A DNA stretch of 64,000 nucleotides from positions 1,171,873 through 1,235,872 of the forward strand of contig JXTC01000027.1 of NCBI GenBank assembly GCA_002914845.1, given 5' to 3'. The stretch comes from Trema orientale (Eukaryota > Streptophyta > Magnoliopsida > Rosales > Cannabaceae). Positions 11,389-22,110 of the stretch are shown in pieces (within the stretch, counting starts at the first letter, position 1; every line of letters starts with the position of its first letter). The notes beneath the pieces were generated by a model that was not told the origin of the DNA, did no database searches, and saw only the letters and a list, made by a program, of their open reading frames with translations. A program made the translations under genes and the position numbers.

Positions 11389-14382
11389 ATGATAGTAGTC
11401 GGGCTTTTGTTCTTGCTTGCCACCTCTCATGTACTGAGCGAGGGAAATGGCGGGAATCACCAAGTGCAGTGTGTCGAGAGAGAGAAAGAGGCTCTCCTGA
11501 TCAGCATTAAGAGAGTTGTAGATCCTGGCAACGTTCTCTCCTCTTGGAAAAACAGCACCAACCAAGACTGTTGCACTTGGAGTGGTGTCACTTGTGACAA
11601 CCAAACCAATCATGTCATTATGATTGATCTTAGCTGCGGTTACACTTATGAGCGTGATTACGCAATCGCTGGCGAGATTGGCTCCTCCTTGGTTGAACTG
11701 CAGCATTTGAAATACTTGAGCCTCGAAGGAAATAACTTCAGTCGGATTCCAAAGTTTATTGGTTCTTTCAAAGAGCTTACATATCTCAACCTTGCAGGAA
11801 ATCCTGTCAGTGGAACTATTCCTCCAGAGCTTGGAAATCTCACCAACTTGCAGTTTCTTGATCTGTCACGTGATTATGACTACTATGATCAGAACAGAAC
11901 ATTGATTGCTGATAATTTCGCATGGCTCTCTCATCTCACTTCTTTGACGACCTTTACACTGACGAATGCGAATTTTACTAAAGCCGGGCTTCAATCTTTT
12001 ATGCTGCCGCCTTCCTTATCAAGCCTACAAGTATCGAATTGTCTACTTCCCGAGGTAGATACTTCATCTCTTTACTTTACAAATTCGTCAAATTTTCTCA
12101 AAACTCTTAGTCTCCAAGGAAATTCAATTCATCCCACAGCAGTTACTTGGCTTTTAAATTCTAGTATTAACCTCGTTGAGCTTACCCTCCAATCTAATAT
12201 CATAGATGGTTCATTTCCAGATTCATTTGGAAAAAAGAATTCTCTGTCTCAGGTTGTCTTGTCATTTAATGAAGTTGAAAGTGGTGTTCCAAAATCCTTG
12301 GGTAATCTTACCAACCTTAAAGTCTTGGATTTGTCTTGTAATAATCTTGGTGGAACCTTACATGATCTTCTGGAAAACCTGGCGGGTCCCTCCAAAAATT
12401 CCTTAGAGAGTTTGTCTTTGGGTTCTAACCAACTTGGAGGATTAATTCTTGATGATGAAAATACATTCCCTACTTTGACAGAGCTTAATCTTGATAGTAA
12501 TCAGTTGGAAGGCCCATTTCCAAATCGTTTACGTCGATTTCCAAGTCTTCAAAGCTTGTCTTTGGATGACAATAGACTCACAGGACCATTGCCTGATCTT
12601 TCATCAATGTCAAGCTTAACATCTTTTAGTGCAAGGAACAATAAGTTCAATAGCATTTCATTAGATAGTATTGGTGAGCTTTATCATCTTGAGACATTAC
12701 TCATCTCTTCAAACTCTCTCACTGGGGTTATCTCGGAAGTGAATCTTCGGTGCCCCAAATTAAAAACACTAGATTTATCCTATAATTCGGCTCTGGCACT
12801 GAAGTTCAACTGCACTTGGGTCCCCTCATTTCAGCTCAAATCCATAATGCTGACTTCTTGCATGTTAGGTCCGGAATTCCCTTGTTGGCTCCAAACCCAA
12901 ACAAATCTCTCTACTCTAGAAATTTCCAATTCTAGTATTTCCGGTCCTGTTCCTAATTGGTTCAATAATATAACTTCAAAATTGAGTAATTTAGATCTTT
13001 CTTTCAACCTTCTTAACAACACCTTGCCAGATTTTCCACTGATATGTGCTTATGAAGTTGACTTAAGTTTCAATCAATTCCATGGTTCCATCCCACCTTC
13101 TCTGTCCAATTCAATTAAATTGTTTCTCTCCAATAATAATTTCACCGATTTTAGATCTTTTCTATGTGAGGCAGAAAAAGGGTTAACGAGCATTTTGGAC
13201 ATAGGTAATAATAAACTGTCTGGAAGCCTTCCTAATTGCTGGGGCAATTTCCAGTTTTTGGTTGTCCTTAGTCTAGTAAACAATAAGTTATCCGGAGAAA
13301 TCCCAGGCTCAATTAGTTTGAGAGATATTCAAACTCTACAATTGAGGAACAATAATCTCTCAGGAAATCTGCCTTCCTCATTGAAGAATTGCACTGAGCT
13401 ACGAGTTCTAGATCTGGGGAAAAATACTTTGAAAGGACCAGTACCATCATGGATCGGAGAAAGACTAACATCATTGGTTTTCCTTAGTCTGAAGTCGAAT
13501 AAATTCTATGGAAGCATACCATTGAATCTCTGCCATCTTACAGAAGTCCAAATATTAGATCTCTCCTCAAATAATTTATCGGGAGCCATTCCATCGTGCA
13601 TCGAAAATTTCACCTCAATGGTTCGAAAGGGTCATCTAATGGCGACCATTTCGATCATAATCCGACCTCATGGGGTCCTGGGCTATCTCACTTTCAGTTT
13701 TGATATCTACGAAAGTATTGCATCCATCATGTGGAAAGGATTAGAGTACAAATATGACAATATTTTAGGCTTACTAAGAATTATTGATCTATCAAGCAAC
13801 AAACTGACTGGAGAGATTCCTGTTGAAGTGACTCATCTTGTACAACTAGTTCAACTAAACTTATCGAGGAATGATTTGAATGGCGCCATTCCTAAAAAGA
13901 TCGGAAACTTGACTAATATGGAAGCACTAGATTTGTCCTACAATTATCTTTCTGGTGAAATTCCCATAAGCTTGGCCCAAGTTTCTTCTTTGAATTACTT
14001 GGATTTGTCGAATAATAGATTGTCAGGAAGAATCCCTACAAGCACCCAATTGCAAAGCTTTAATGGCTCTACATATACCAACAACCTTGGACTCTGTGGA
14101 CTTCCTCTAACTAGTTCATGCCCTGGAGATGAGACATCACATGATCCTCTGCCTTCCACTCGTGACGATGAATATGGTGAAACATGGTTTGACATGTCAT
14201 GGTTTTATATTGGAATTGGAGTTGGATTCAGTGTTGGATTTTGTGGAGTTTGTGGGAATTTGTTAATCAACACTTCGTGGAGACTTGCTTATTTTCAGTT
14301 GATGCATAGTTTGGGAGACTGGCTTTATGTGATGTTTGCCGCTAAACGAGCTGCATTGAGAAGAAAGCTAGCTTGGAATTAA
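11389..14382 (+). CDS. LRR receptor-like protein (RLP1), EIX/Cf-like
   Basis: Predicted plasma-membrane receptor without kinase, 997 aa, single exon. I chose ATG 11389 because it starts the signal peptide (MIVVGLLFLLATSHVLSEG) that all four paralogs share; the frame is open back to ATG 11287, but a TATA box lies directly there. Order: signal peptide 1-19; LRR N-cap with Cys28, Cys61-Cys62, Trp64 and Cys69; about two dozen plant extracellular LRRs (LxxLxLSxNxLxGxIP) with many N-glycosylation sequons; a non-LRR island near the WKGLEYKYDN motif; four more LRRs; C-cap LGLCGLPLTSSCPG; acidic linker; transmembrane helix about 938-960 with glycines spaced as GxGxG/GxxxG; 37-aa tail containing the YxxPhi-type motifs YFQL and YVMF. 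RLPs of this kind detect microbial or apoplastic ligands and signal through SOBIR1-type kinases; the ligand is unknown. Poly(A) signals AATAAA lie at about 14913-14927. Confidence 0.93.
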   Translation: MIVVGLLFLLATSHVLSEGNGGNHQVQCVEREKEALLISIKRVVDPGNVLSSWKNSTNQDCCTWSGVTCDNQTNHVIMIDLSCGYTYERDYAIAGEIGSSLVELQHLKYLSLEGNNFSRIPKFIGSFKELTYLNLAGNPVSGTIPPELGNLTNLQFLDLSRDYDYYDQNRTLIADNFAWLSHLTSLTTFTLTNANFTKAGLQSFMLPPSLSSLQVSNCLLPEVDTSSLYFTNSSNFLKTLSLQGNSIHPTAVTWLLNSSINLVELTLQSNIIDGSFPDSFGKKNSLSQVVLSFNEVESGVPKSLGNLTNLKVLDLSCNNLGGTLHDLLENLAGPSKNSLESLSLGSNQLGGLILDDENTFPTLTELNLDSNQLEGPFPNRLRRFPSLQSLSLDDNRLTGPLPDLSSMSSLTSFSARNNKFNSISLDSIGELYHLETLLISSNSLTGVISEVNLRCPKLKTLDLSYNSALALKFNCTWVPSFQLKSIMLTSCMLGPEFPCWLQTQTNLSTLEISNSSISGPVPNWFNNITSKLSNLDLSFNLLNNTLPDFPLICAYEVDLSFNQFHGSIPPSLSNSIKLFLSNNNFTDFRSFLCEAEKGLTSILDIGNNKLSGSLPNCWGNFQFLVVLSLVNNKLSGEIPGSISLRDIQTLQLRNNNLSGNLPSSLKNCTELRVLDLGKNTLKGPVPSWIGERLTSLVFLSLKSNKFYGSIPLNLCHLTEVQILDLSSNNLSGAIPSCIENFTSMVRKGHLMATISIIIRPHGVLGYLTFSFDIYESIASIMWKGLEYKYDNILGLLRIIDLSSNKLTGEIPVEVTHLVQLVQLNLSRNDLNGAIPKKIGNLTNMEALDLSYNYLSGEIPISLAQVSSLNYLDLSNNRLSGRIPTSTQLQSFNGSTYTNNLGLCGLPLTSSCPGDETSHDPLPSTRDDEYGETWFDMSWFYIGIGVGFSVGFCGVCGNLLINTSWRLAYFQLMHSLGDWLYVMFAAKRAALRRKLAWN

Positions 14383-14385
14383 CAG

Positions 14386-14703
14386 GTTCGTATTAAAATT
14401 TTTCTCATATTCTTAATTAACTAAAGTACAAGTATCATAATGTCTGTCATGAACCATATACAGTAACCACTAGGGGCAAATATATTACCTTTGTTGCAAA
14501 AGCTGTTATTCTTGAAATTTTTAACATTATGAAACTTGTACAAGATTGGGAAGTGGGATGAAACTGAAATATATTTTAACTCATTTTTCTTCTTATGATG
14601 TTTCTCCATTTTTTTTTCCCTTGTTGTTGCTAGAGCTTTGTTAATGAATCTACGTCAAGTGTATGCTGTTGGCTAGAAAGAGATGATAGAGCTAGTTTAT
14701 CAG
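14386..14703 (+). other. Probable 3' UTR intron of RLP1
   Basis: Three bases after the stop a donor-like CAG|GTTCGT sits exactly where the paralogs have AAG|GTTAGT. The acceptor is less sure: TTTATCAG at 14696-14703 aligns with TTTATTAG in the RLP remnant at about 40783. The following bases (gaaaggattcacgag) match the remnant's presumed terminal exon. Confidence 0.45.
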
Positions 14704-15017
14704 CATTGGGATAGCGTAAAATCGGATGTGGTAAGGTGCACACTAAGGGGCTGAAAGGATTCACGAGTTCAGATACTTCTTATAAAGCTAAAGAATCGGG
14801 AATTTTTGAATCTAATGCTTTCCTCGAGTTCGATGTTTAGTTAGTTTGTAATTTGTGTGGTTTGAGTTTGTAAACACATGTGCTATTACAGTGCCAGCGC
14901 ACTTATTTGTCCAAATAAATAAATAAAGAACTTGCTTTTGAATCCTCTGTTTAATACAATTCCAATGCTGCCATTTTTACGATGTTTGTTTTCTGAGTCA
15001 TGCTGCCATTTTTCACT

Positions 15018-15213
15018 ATGTTTGTTTTCTGAGTTTTCTTCTCTTTTGTTTGAGTCGTTGTTTTAGTTTATAATTGTTGACTAGCATATATATATATATA
15101 TATCAACTGTAAAATAAACAATATGTTTGTTTTCTGAGTTTTCTTCTCTTTTGTTTAAGTCGTTGTTTTAGTTTATAATTAGTGACTAGCATATATATAT
15201 ATATATATACACG
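15018..15213 (+). repeat. Tandem duplication, 105-bp unit with (AT)n
   Basis: The block atgtttgttttctgag...gactagcatatatat occurs at 15018 and again at 15123 with few differences, each copy ending in an AT microsatellite. A shorter part of the same motif also occurs at 14980-15000. It lies just past the RLP1 poly(A) signals. Confidence 0.85.
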
Positions 15214-15429
15214 TATAACTGTAAATTAAATAGTAACATTTATAATTATAACTACTAGATTAAAATCTAATTGATTTACCTCAGTAATAAAAAAGTAACT
15301 ATTATACTAGTTCACCTATACTATGTATATATATATGAAACGCTGTGAAAAGTAATGAGAAAGTTAGACATTATACGATATTTTCTAAGAAAGTTTTTGA
15401 AAAATACGACTGCTAGCGTTTTTTTAAGG

Positions 15430-15987
15430 GATATGTACAGGAATGTCCCATTTTGAGGTTCTTGTTTTAATATATGCTCCTTTTAATTTAGTTGTACGAG
15501 AATATCCCTTTTCAGTTATTTTATTTTTGTATTCCAATTTTGTCCATCGGTATAAACTTCTCAGAACACCGGAATACAACAAAAACATGAGTGACCAAGC
15601 AGTTGACGTCAAAATAGGACTACAACAAGTCACGCATAATCACACATAACATTAAAATATTCCCACAGAAAATCCAATTTTCACGAACTCTAGCAACGAG
15701 GATATTGACTCTCAAGCTCCACTCAAACGAACACTGTCAGCAACAATTAGCTGATCAAAATGTTGTCGCGAAGGAAACAACGTCACGCGGGAGAGTCAAC
15801 AAGAGAGAGAGACAAATGAAGAGACCCAGAGCAGATCGTGTATTTAATTGCACCCTTTACCATTTTAAGGGTAAAACAGTCATTAAAAAAATTAGCAAAG
15901 AAAAAAGGGGCATACAAGTTAACAAAAAGAAAAAGGGATATCTACAAACATTAGGTTCCAAAAAAGGGTATACAGTGTAGTTTCCAC
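15430..15987. mobile_element. Candidate Mutator-like element, about 558 bp
   Basis: The segment is bounded by an 11-bp direct repeat TTTTTTTAAGG (15419-15429 and 15988-15998). The inner ends are loosely inverted: the left side has CCCATTTTGAGG...CTCCTTTT and the reverse complement of the right side has CCCTTTTTTGG...ATCCCTTTT. There is no transposase. The frame at 15705-15980 has no recognisable domain. T-richness of the direct repeat lowers certainty. Confidence 0.45.
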
Positions 15988-16001
15988 TTTTTTTAAGGTG
16001 C

Positions 16002-16214
16002 CAGTTTTTATTAGAAAAATAACATTTTTTAAAAAATATTTATAAAAATACTATTTTTTGAAATAGTAACTAGTAACCGATAACTAAAGGTATTTATAAC
16101 TAGTATATAACTAGTATCTAGTAACCGGTGAAAAATTGCTAACTATTAACCATTTTAAAATTTGTATTTTTCTAAAACTTTTTTAAAAGAGTGATATTTT
16201 TCTAATAAAAACTG
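16002..16214. mobile_element. MITE-like foldback element, 213 bp
   Basis: The ends are a 20-base perfect inverted repeat (cagtttttattagaaaaata), extended imperfectly to about 50 bases. The centre is rich in GTAAC/GTTAC and ACTAGT motifs that recur in blocks at 43.1 and 52.0 kb. No clean target duplication was found. Confidence 0.6.
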
Positions 16215-16534
16215 TACGAAAATTTGAAAAAAGCATGACTTCTGTATTTTTGTAATTTTTATTTTTTATAGGTAAAAGTGTTAGAAATCCAAAAGCAATT
16301 CCCAAACATTTGTTCACAAAATTTCCAAGTAATCAGATCTATATTGAAACCTCAGGTTCTTAAACCAAATTGTGAATGATTTGGTTTGGGCTAAAGGCTC
16401 AAATAGGTTGACATTACCTTTAAATTTAGGGGAAAAGACACCCAGTACGATTTTTTTAAAAATATTGATTAAAATACGACCTAGCCAACATCAAATATTT
16501 CTGTACGACCATTACTAGGAAAAAAAATTTACAG

Positions 16535-17123
16535 GTGCACTTCGGTCGATTCCCAACTTGCAATTACATGATTTATTCAGAAACAAATTTACAGGAGTTC
16601 TACCAAGTCCAAGCTCAAATGTTAGTATCAGTAATTCTGTTTTCAGCTTCTCGAACAACTTGTTATACGAAAACCTGACTTCTTCGCTATGGAAATCACG
16701 TTCCATTGAATTGTCTCGTAACTATTTCCAAGAAAGGGTACTTCAAAGTCGAGGTAATTATGTTACTTTTGCTCAAAATTGCTTACAATTATCGAATCAG
16801 AGAAGTGCTAACGTTTGTACATTGTTCTGCGTACGTCAACAGAGGCTTAAGTTTTGATAATTATGGGCCCAAAAATCGAGTCCCTTTGTGTTAGAATCCG
16901 AATCAGGGAGCAAAAATAGACTGATATTTATACTAGTGGAATATTTAGTGGACTTGTCTTCATTGTGCTTCTAATATTGGTTCTGGTGGTGTTCCTGAAA
17001 TGGCGCAATAAGGGCATTAGAAATCAAAGAGGGACTGAAAATGTAGGGCCTGTTCCGGAAGGAGTCAACCCTTCACTTCCTAAAGACCCATATACCTCTG
17101 TGCTAGCTAGTTATAATAGCTAA
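16535..17123 (+). pseudogene. Captured LRR receptor gene fragment (LRR, TM, juxtamembrane)
   Basis: The reading frame at 16558-16857 gives LRR-type text: RNKFTGVLPSP, then SIELSRNYFQ, then an NCLQL segment like the C-terminal cap of LRR receptor kinases. A frame change near 16845 leads into GLSFDNYGPKNRVP and then a stop. A second open piece at 16938-17123 starts GIFSGLVFIVLLILVLVVF, a clear transmembrane helix, followed by a basic stop-transfer KWRNKG and about 35 residues of juxtamembrane sequence to a stop at 17121. The kinase domain, if there ever was one, is absent. The sequence is unlike the four local RLPs, so it was not copied from them. Parent gene not identified. Confidence 0.7.
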
Positions 17124-17469
17124 TATGTATTAAGCTTATTCAAAGTATTGTAAAAAGTTTCTTTGAAATAATGTAAAAAGTTTCTTAATTTTCCCAAAAT
17201 AATATGCATATTAAATTATAGCTGGTAATCGATAGTGGTTACTAGAATATATTAGTAAATAAACTCTAATTTGATAATTGGTTACCATAAACCATTGCTT
17301 AATTGGATTTCTAATTATAAGCTTTGCTAGCAATATATATTTCTGATGCTACTTCAAAAATATAATTGCTTAATTTGAGAACTTAATCATATTCTCTAGC
17401 GTCCTTGTTTAATGCATCACCCAATTCTTGCTGGCTCAATTTTCCCATGCGTGACTACCTCCTTATACT

Positions 17470-18800
17470 TCTTTCTATGCTGAATTATAATTTACTTATA
17501 TATAGAGCATTCTGCTAAAAAGAAACCAAAACAGTTTCAAGGAAACGAAAAATAGTTTCTTGTGATTTACTTATATACAAGACATTCTGCTACACATAAA
17601 CCAAACTGGTTTCCTGGAAACTTTTTTAGTTTTTTTGTGATTTACTTACATACATGGTATTATGCTAAAAGAAATCAAACTAGCTTCCTGGAAACCTTTA
17701 TGATAATCTGTGATCTAGTTAGCTACAGGATATTCTGTTACATAGAAACCAAACTAGTTTCCTAGAAATCTTTGTGGTTTCTTGTGATTAACTTACATAC
17801 ATGGCATTCTACTAAAATGAAACCAAACTGGTATCCAAGAAACCTCTGTGGTTTACTGTGATTTATTTACGTATATAGCATTCTGCTAAAAGGAAATCAA
17901 ATTAGTTTCCAGAAAACTTTTGTGGTTTCCTGTGATTTACTTACATATAAGACATTCTGCTACACATAAACCTAACTGGTTTCCTGGAAACTTTTTTAGT
18001 TTTCTGTGATATACTTATATATAGGGCATTCTACTAAAGGAAAACCAAACTGGTTTCCTGTGATTTACTTACATGCCGGGTATTCTGCTAAAACTGAACC
18101 AAACTAGTTTCCTAGAAATTTTTGTGGTTTTTTGTGATCTTATAGACATCGTATTTTACTAAAAGAAAACCAAACTGGTTTCTAGGAAACTTTTATAGTT
18201 TCCTGTGTTGTACCTACGCATAGGGCATTCTGCTAAAATAGAATCAAACTGATTTTCAAGAAATCTTTATAGTTTATAGGAAGCCTTTGTGGTTTCCAAA
18301 AATATAATAATGGAATATAATAAATTTAGAAAGGTAGGCAAAAAAATGAAAAGATGAATTAAACAGATAAAGAATATAACAGCAAAAAAAAAAAAAGAAA
18401 AAAAAAGCGTAAACTATGAAAATTGAATATAATAAATTTAGAAAGGTGTGAAAAAAATGAAAAAAGAAAAAAAATGAAAAAAGAGAAAAACAAAAGGAGA
18501 AAAAAAGTGAGTGAAAAAGAAAAAAGAAAGAAAGAAAAAGAAGAGAAAAAAAAAAGAGGTTGTGATCTTATATACTGGGTATTCTGCTAAAACTAAACCA
18601 AACTGGTTTCCTAAAAATCTTTGCAGTTTTCTGTGATCTTATATACATCATATTTCGCTAAAAGGAAACCAAACTAGTTTCTAAGAAACCTTTGTAGTTT
18701 CCTGTGATGTATTTACACACAGGACATTCTGCTAAAAAGGAATCAAACTGGTTTCTAGAAAACCTTTGTAGTTTATAGGAAGCCTTTGTGGTTTCCAAAA
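17470..18800 (+). repeat. Minisatellite, about 74-bp unit, with inserted A-rich block
   Basis: The unit (tgtgatttacttayatac..., cattctgctaaa, aaccaaactggtttcc, tggaaacc) repeats about eleven times from 17470 to 18300 with strong variation. An A-rich block (18300-18560) follows, then about three more units (18560-18790). A second copy of the A-rich block follows at 18790-19060, so the unit array plus A-rich block was itself duplicated. It is all inside the 16440-19255 element. Confidence 0.85.
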
Positions 18801-19074
18801 ATATAATAATAGAATATAATAAATTTAGAAAGGTAGGCAAAAAAAATGAAAAGATGAATTAAAGAGATAAAGAATATAATAGCAAAAAGGAAAAAGAAAA
18901 AAAAAGTGTAAGCTATGAAAATTGAACATAATAAATTTAGAAAGGTGTGAAAAAAAAAACGAAAAAAGAAAAAAAAATTTAAAAAGAGAAAAATAGAAGG
19001 AAAAAAAAATAAAAAAGAAGTGAAAAAGAAAAAAGAAAGAAAGAAAAAGAAGAGAAACAAAAAATGAGATTGTG

Positions 19075-19145
19075 GGTTTTAGACCATTAACCTCTAGGAG
19101 GTAACAAGAATATCTTGCCACCACGCTACCGCGTTTTCTAGCCCA
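19075..19145 (-). repeat. Possible tRNA-derived SINE head
   Basis: On the minus strand the stretch reads ...GCGGTAGCGTGGTGGCAAG... then, about 30 bases on, GAGGTTAATGGTCTAAAACC, which is spaced like RNA polymerase III A and B boxes of a tRNA-derived SINE. It is followed by T-rich DNA. The boxes are imperfect and no flanking duplication was found. Confidence 0.25.
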
Positions 19146-19265
19146 AAAATATTTTGAAAAATGCCGATGTTAGGTCGTATGCGATTTTAATTATTTTCTT
19201 AAGGTCGTATTTTTGGTATTATTTTCGAAAAGATAGGTATTAGTGTCCAAAACCCTTAAATTTAG

Positions 19266-22110
19266 CTAGTGCATCTATTCAAGGCTTTCAATTAGCTAGA
19301 CGGGAAATTAGATATTGTACGATAGTTTGTGGGGGGATATATCAAATGAAGATTATTGCAGAGATTATTAGTTTGTTCAAAGAGTTGTTAAGAATTAGTT
19401 TTCTAAGTAGGACACGTGTTCGTTTGTTAAGTTTCTATTATTTTTCTGTTCTAATAAGTTGTATGTAAACACTTTATACTAATATGAGTAAGGGAGGACA
19501 CTACCTACTTGGCTATTTATTGAGGTTCCTTATATATATATATATATATCAATCCAACAGGTATTTTGTTTTTTTAATAATACATAGGTATCACTTTGGC
19601 CAATGAAAATTTATCATACACATTTTTTATAGTAAAATGTAAGAGAAAGAAATAGCATTAATGATGCATGTCTTTTTATACACTTCATTATAACCGTTGA
19701 ATCACGATTAGATAATGATCCAATGGCTAAAAAAAAATACATACACATAGGTTAAAAAAAAATTCATATTGCATTGGCAACCATATATATAAGTTTTAAT
19801 TGATCTAAGTAGTCAAGTGTCATTTTTATGATTTGTATGAATTGAGAACACGAGGTCAGCATATATGAAAAATATCTAAATATATAGAGCTATATTTATA
19901 AGAAAAAAATTTATACTCTTTTTAAAGCTAGTTACTTTTAGAATTCGCTTCACATATGGAAACATACTATAAATACGGACAATTAGAACCGGCTCTAAAT
20001 GTGGACATTTAAAGGCAGTTCTCGGCTTTCAGTTTGGATGGTTGTTTTAGTTACTGCTTTAAATGTGAACTTTTAAAGCCGGTTATTTTTAACTCTTTAA
20101 ATGTAATAACTGAATTTTTAAAAAGGTATAAAAATAATTTTAAATTATGGGTAGTTTGGTAATTTTGAATTTTTAGATATTTAAATAAAAATATCTGAAT
20201 TGTACCTAGACTTAATTGAGTCTAGATTCATTTGGACAAAAAATGTAAAGAAAGTTTAAAAACAAGGACTAAAGAGAAATTAATTGAGTGCATAAATGAA
20301 AGGATTTTTGAAAAGCTTGATAAAAATTATAATCTGTGTGAATAGTGCCCAACCAACCGAATTGTGACATGTGGGCTACAGTATTTAAAATTGCTCATAA
20401 ATCCTTCAATTTTCTCTCCTTTTTAACTCAAAGTTCCCGATAACTCTCTTTCTCCCTCTCACGGTTTCTCTCCCAAAAACTATCACCGACATTGAATCAG
20501 GCCTGGAGCTCTGAGCAGCCACCTCCCCACGACCGGAGGTTGCTGCTCTGCCCTCCTCTAGTCGGCGCCGCCAAGAAGACGCGTGTAAAATCGTGGCAAA
20601 TCGTAGCATCTTTCGTCATTCTGCCGCCATTTGACGCTGAGCACCACCCAAAGTCGTAAGTCCTATATCCCTTGAGTCGTCCCCAATACTTTCCAGCCAC
20701 CAATTTCCTGGGAGCAAGCTCAGAAAAAGATATTTTTATAAATATTCAGTAAAGAGGATATTTTTCTAAATACTTTGAAAAAGTGGTCTTCTTGTAACAT
20801 TTGGGAATTAAGGCCAACTAATGCCCGAGACCTCGAAACAAAGTTTCGACTTCAAATTTAGATTTATTGAATCAAGAAACGAGTTTTGTTATATAACACC
20901 AATATGTTTCGAAGTAACACAAATTCTGAGACTCGTGAATAGTGTCATTTTGCATGTCATAGGACCGGTCTCGACCCAGAACTCAAATTTTGCAAATTAT
21001 ATGTCTAACCTAACTATTTTGGGCGTTAGAAATTCAATGGTGATCTCCATTTCTCATTTTGAGGCTCCGTTGATAAAGTAACTTTTCAAAGTTAGTTTAT
21101 CGGAATCCAAAACGATCGTCCAAGCATCATTAGCTTGGTTTTATACTTGTTTGATTTATAATTAATTTATGAAATGTGCTAGCTTGAAGATACTTTTGGG
21201 CTTATAGACTATTATTTAAATACACATGATCTTACTAGAACATGCCCGATATGGGACTTGGGGCGTTACAATCTCTACCCATTAAGGACCTAGCGTTCTT
21301 GCTAGGGGGTTCACATTCAATAGCCCACATATAACTCCTATAGGTGGGGTCCACATTTACCATGATTCCAGCCCATAGCAGCCTTTCAACTGGGTCGGCT
21401 TTGAATACCAAATGCAATACCACTGGGTCTCACCCAAAAGTGCTAGCTTGAAGGTAGTTTTGGGCTCATAGACCATCACTTAAATACACATGATCTTACT
21501 AGAACATGTCCGATGTGGGACTTAGGGTGTTACATTTACGCAACAGTTTAATAAATTATGGAAACATATTGGATTATACTAGGATTGGAATATGTGATTT
21601 TATATACATATTTTTAAATTGTGATTATAGGGTAATACCGTGGAGAGTTGCCCATGTTATAGTAAATCCCAGAATAATGGCAAGTGGATTTTTAAAGCAT
21701 TATTTGATTATATTTTGCATAGTTATTACATATCCTGTTATATGTTGTACATACTATAGGATCACACACTTGAGTTCTATTATTTCATCATAGTAGTTTG
21801 GATCACTGGCGAGTTGCTGCAGCGCTAGGTGGAAGACCTAGGCCCTTTGCGCAGGTTTTTGGCTGACACACCTCCGAGTAATATCAGGATGCTGGGTACC
21901 TTTGATAAGGGATATTACAGGACCGTGATGGTAAGATGAAAGCTTACTCATTTACATTGGTCGATGTTAATATGCACAATTATGTGTTTCTGGTTTTGGT
22001 TTTGAATATGTGAATATTCTGGATACCAAATATTTTATAAACTTGCTTTATAAATAGATTTTAGAAAATGTATTAACCATGCAAGTTTGGTAAAATTTGT
22101 CGAGCCTTCT
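19266..22110. other. TE-derived intergenic DNA, no intact gene
   Basis: The stretch 19470-19545 is paralogous to 32045-32115 (gagtaag...ggacactacct...tggctatttattga). The stretch 19990-20130 has paired aaagccggtt-like motifs typical of transposon subterminal DNA. A GC-richer island (20440-20700) has no convincing frame. From 20800 to 21930 the text (cctcgaaacaaagtttcgac; gatgtgggacttagggtgtt) looks like plant LTR-element or other repeat debris. I could not set element ends. Confidence 0.4.
21176..21534 (+). repeat. 95-bp direct repeat pair
   Basis: The block gtgctagcttgaag...ttaca occurs at 21176-21270 and again at 21440-21534 with about ten differences, separated by 169 bases. It includes the phrase cgatgtgggactt, which is common in plant transposon or LTR promoter regions. 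Confidence 0.85.

Larger units (their letters stand above)
16440..19255 (+). mobile_element. Pack-MULE-like element carrying an LRR receptor fragment
   Basis: A perfect 10-bp direct repeat TTAAATTTAG flanks the element (16430-16439 and 19256-19265). The ends start GGGaaaaGACAC and, on the reverse strand, GGGttttgGACAC, then share AAAATACGACCT in the first 70 bases; this inverted similarity continues to about 85 bases. Long imperfect terminal inverted repeats with a 9-11 bp duplication are the mark of Mutator-like elements. No transposase is present. Inside lie a decayed LRR receptor gene piece (about 16535-17123), a 74-bp minisatellite with A-rich blocks (17470-19070) and a possible tRNA-like SINE head (19075-19145). 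Some inner parts may be later insertions. Confidence 0.75.

Noticed and set aside
11260..11706. Antisense frames over the RLP genes (also 27395-27871, 36408-36704, 60632-60967 minus)
   Set aside because: They mirror the LRR coding frame and recur at the same place in each paralog because the genes are similar; no signal of their own.
17470..18300. Regularly spaced repeats resembling a CRISPR array
   Set aside because: Unit of about 74 bp with diverged copies and no unique spacers, in plant nuclear DNA inside a transposon; it is a minisatellite.
18773..19124. Phe-rich minus-strand frames
   Set aside because: Low-complexity A/T tracts read as poly-Phe; the same applies to 39264-39617 minus.
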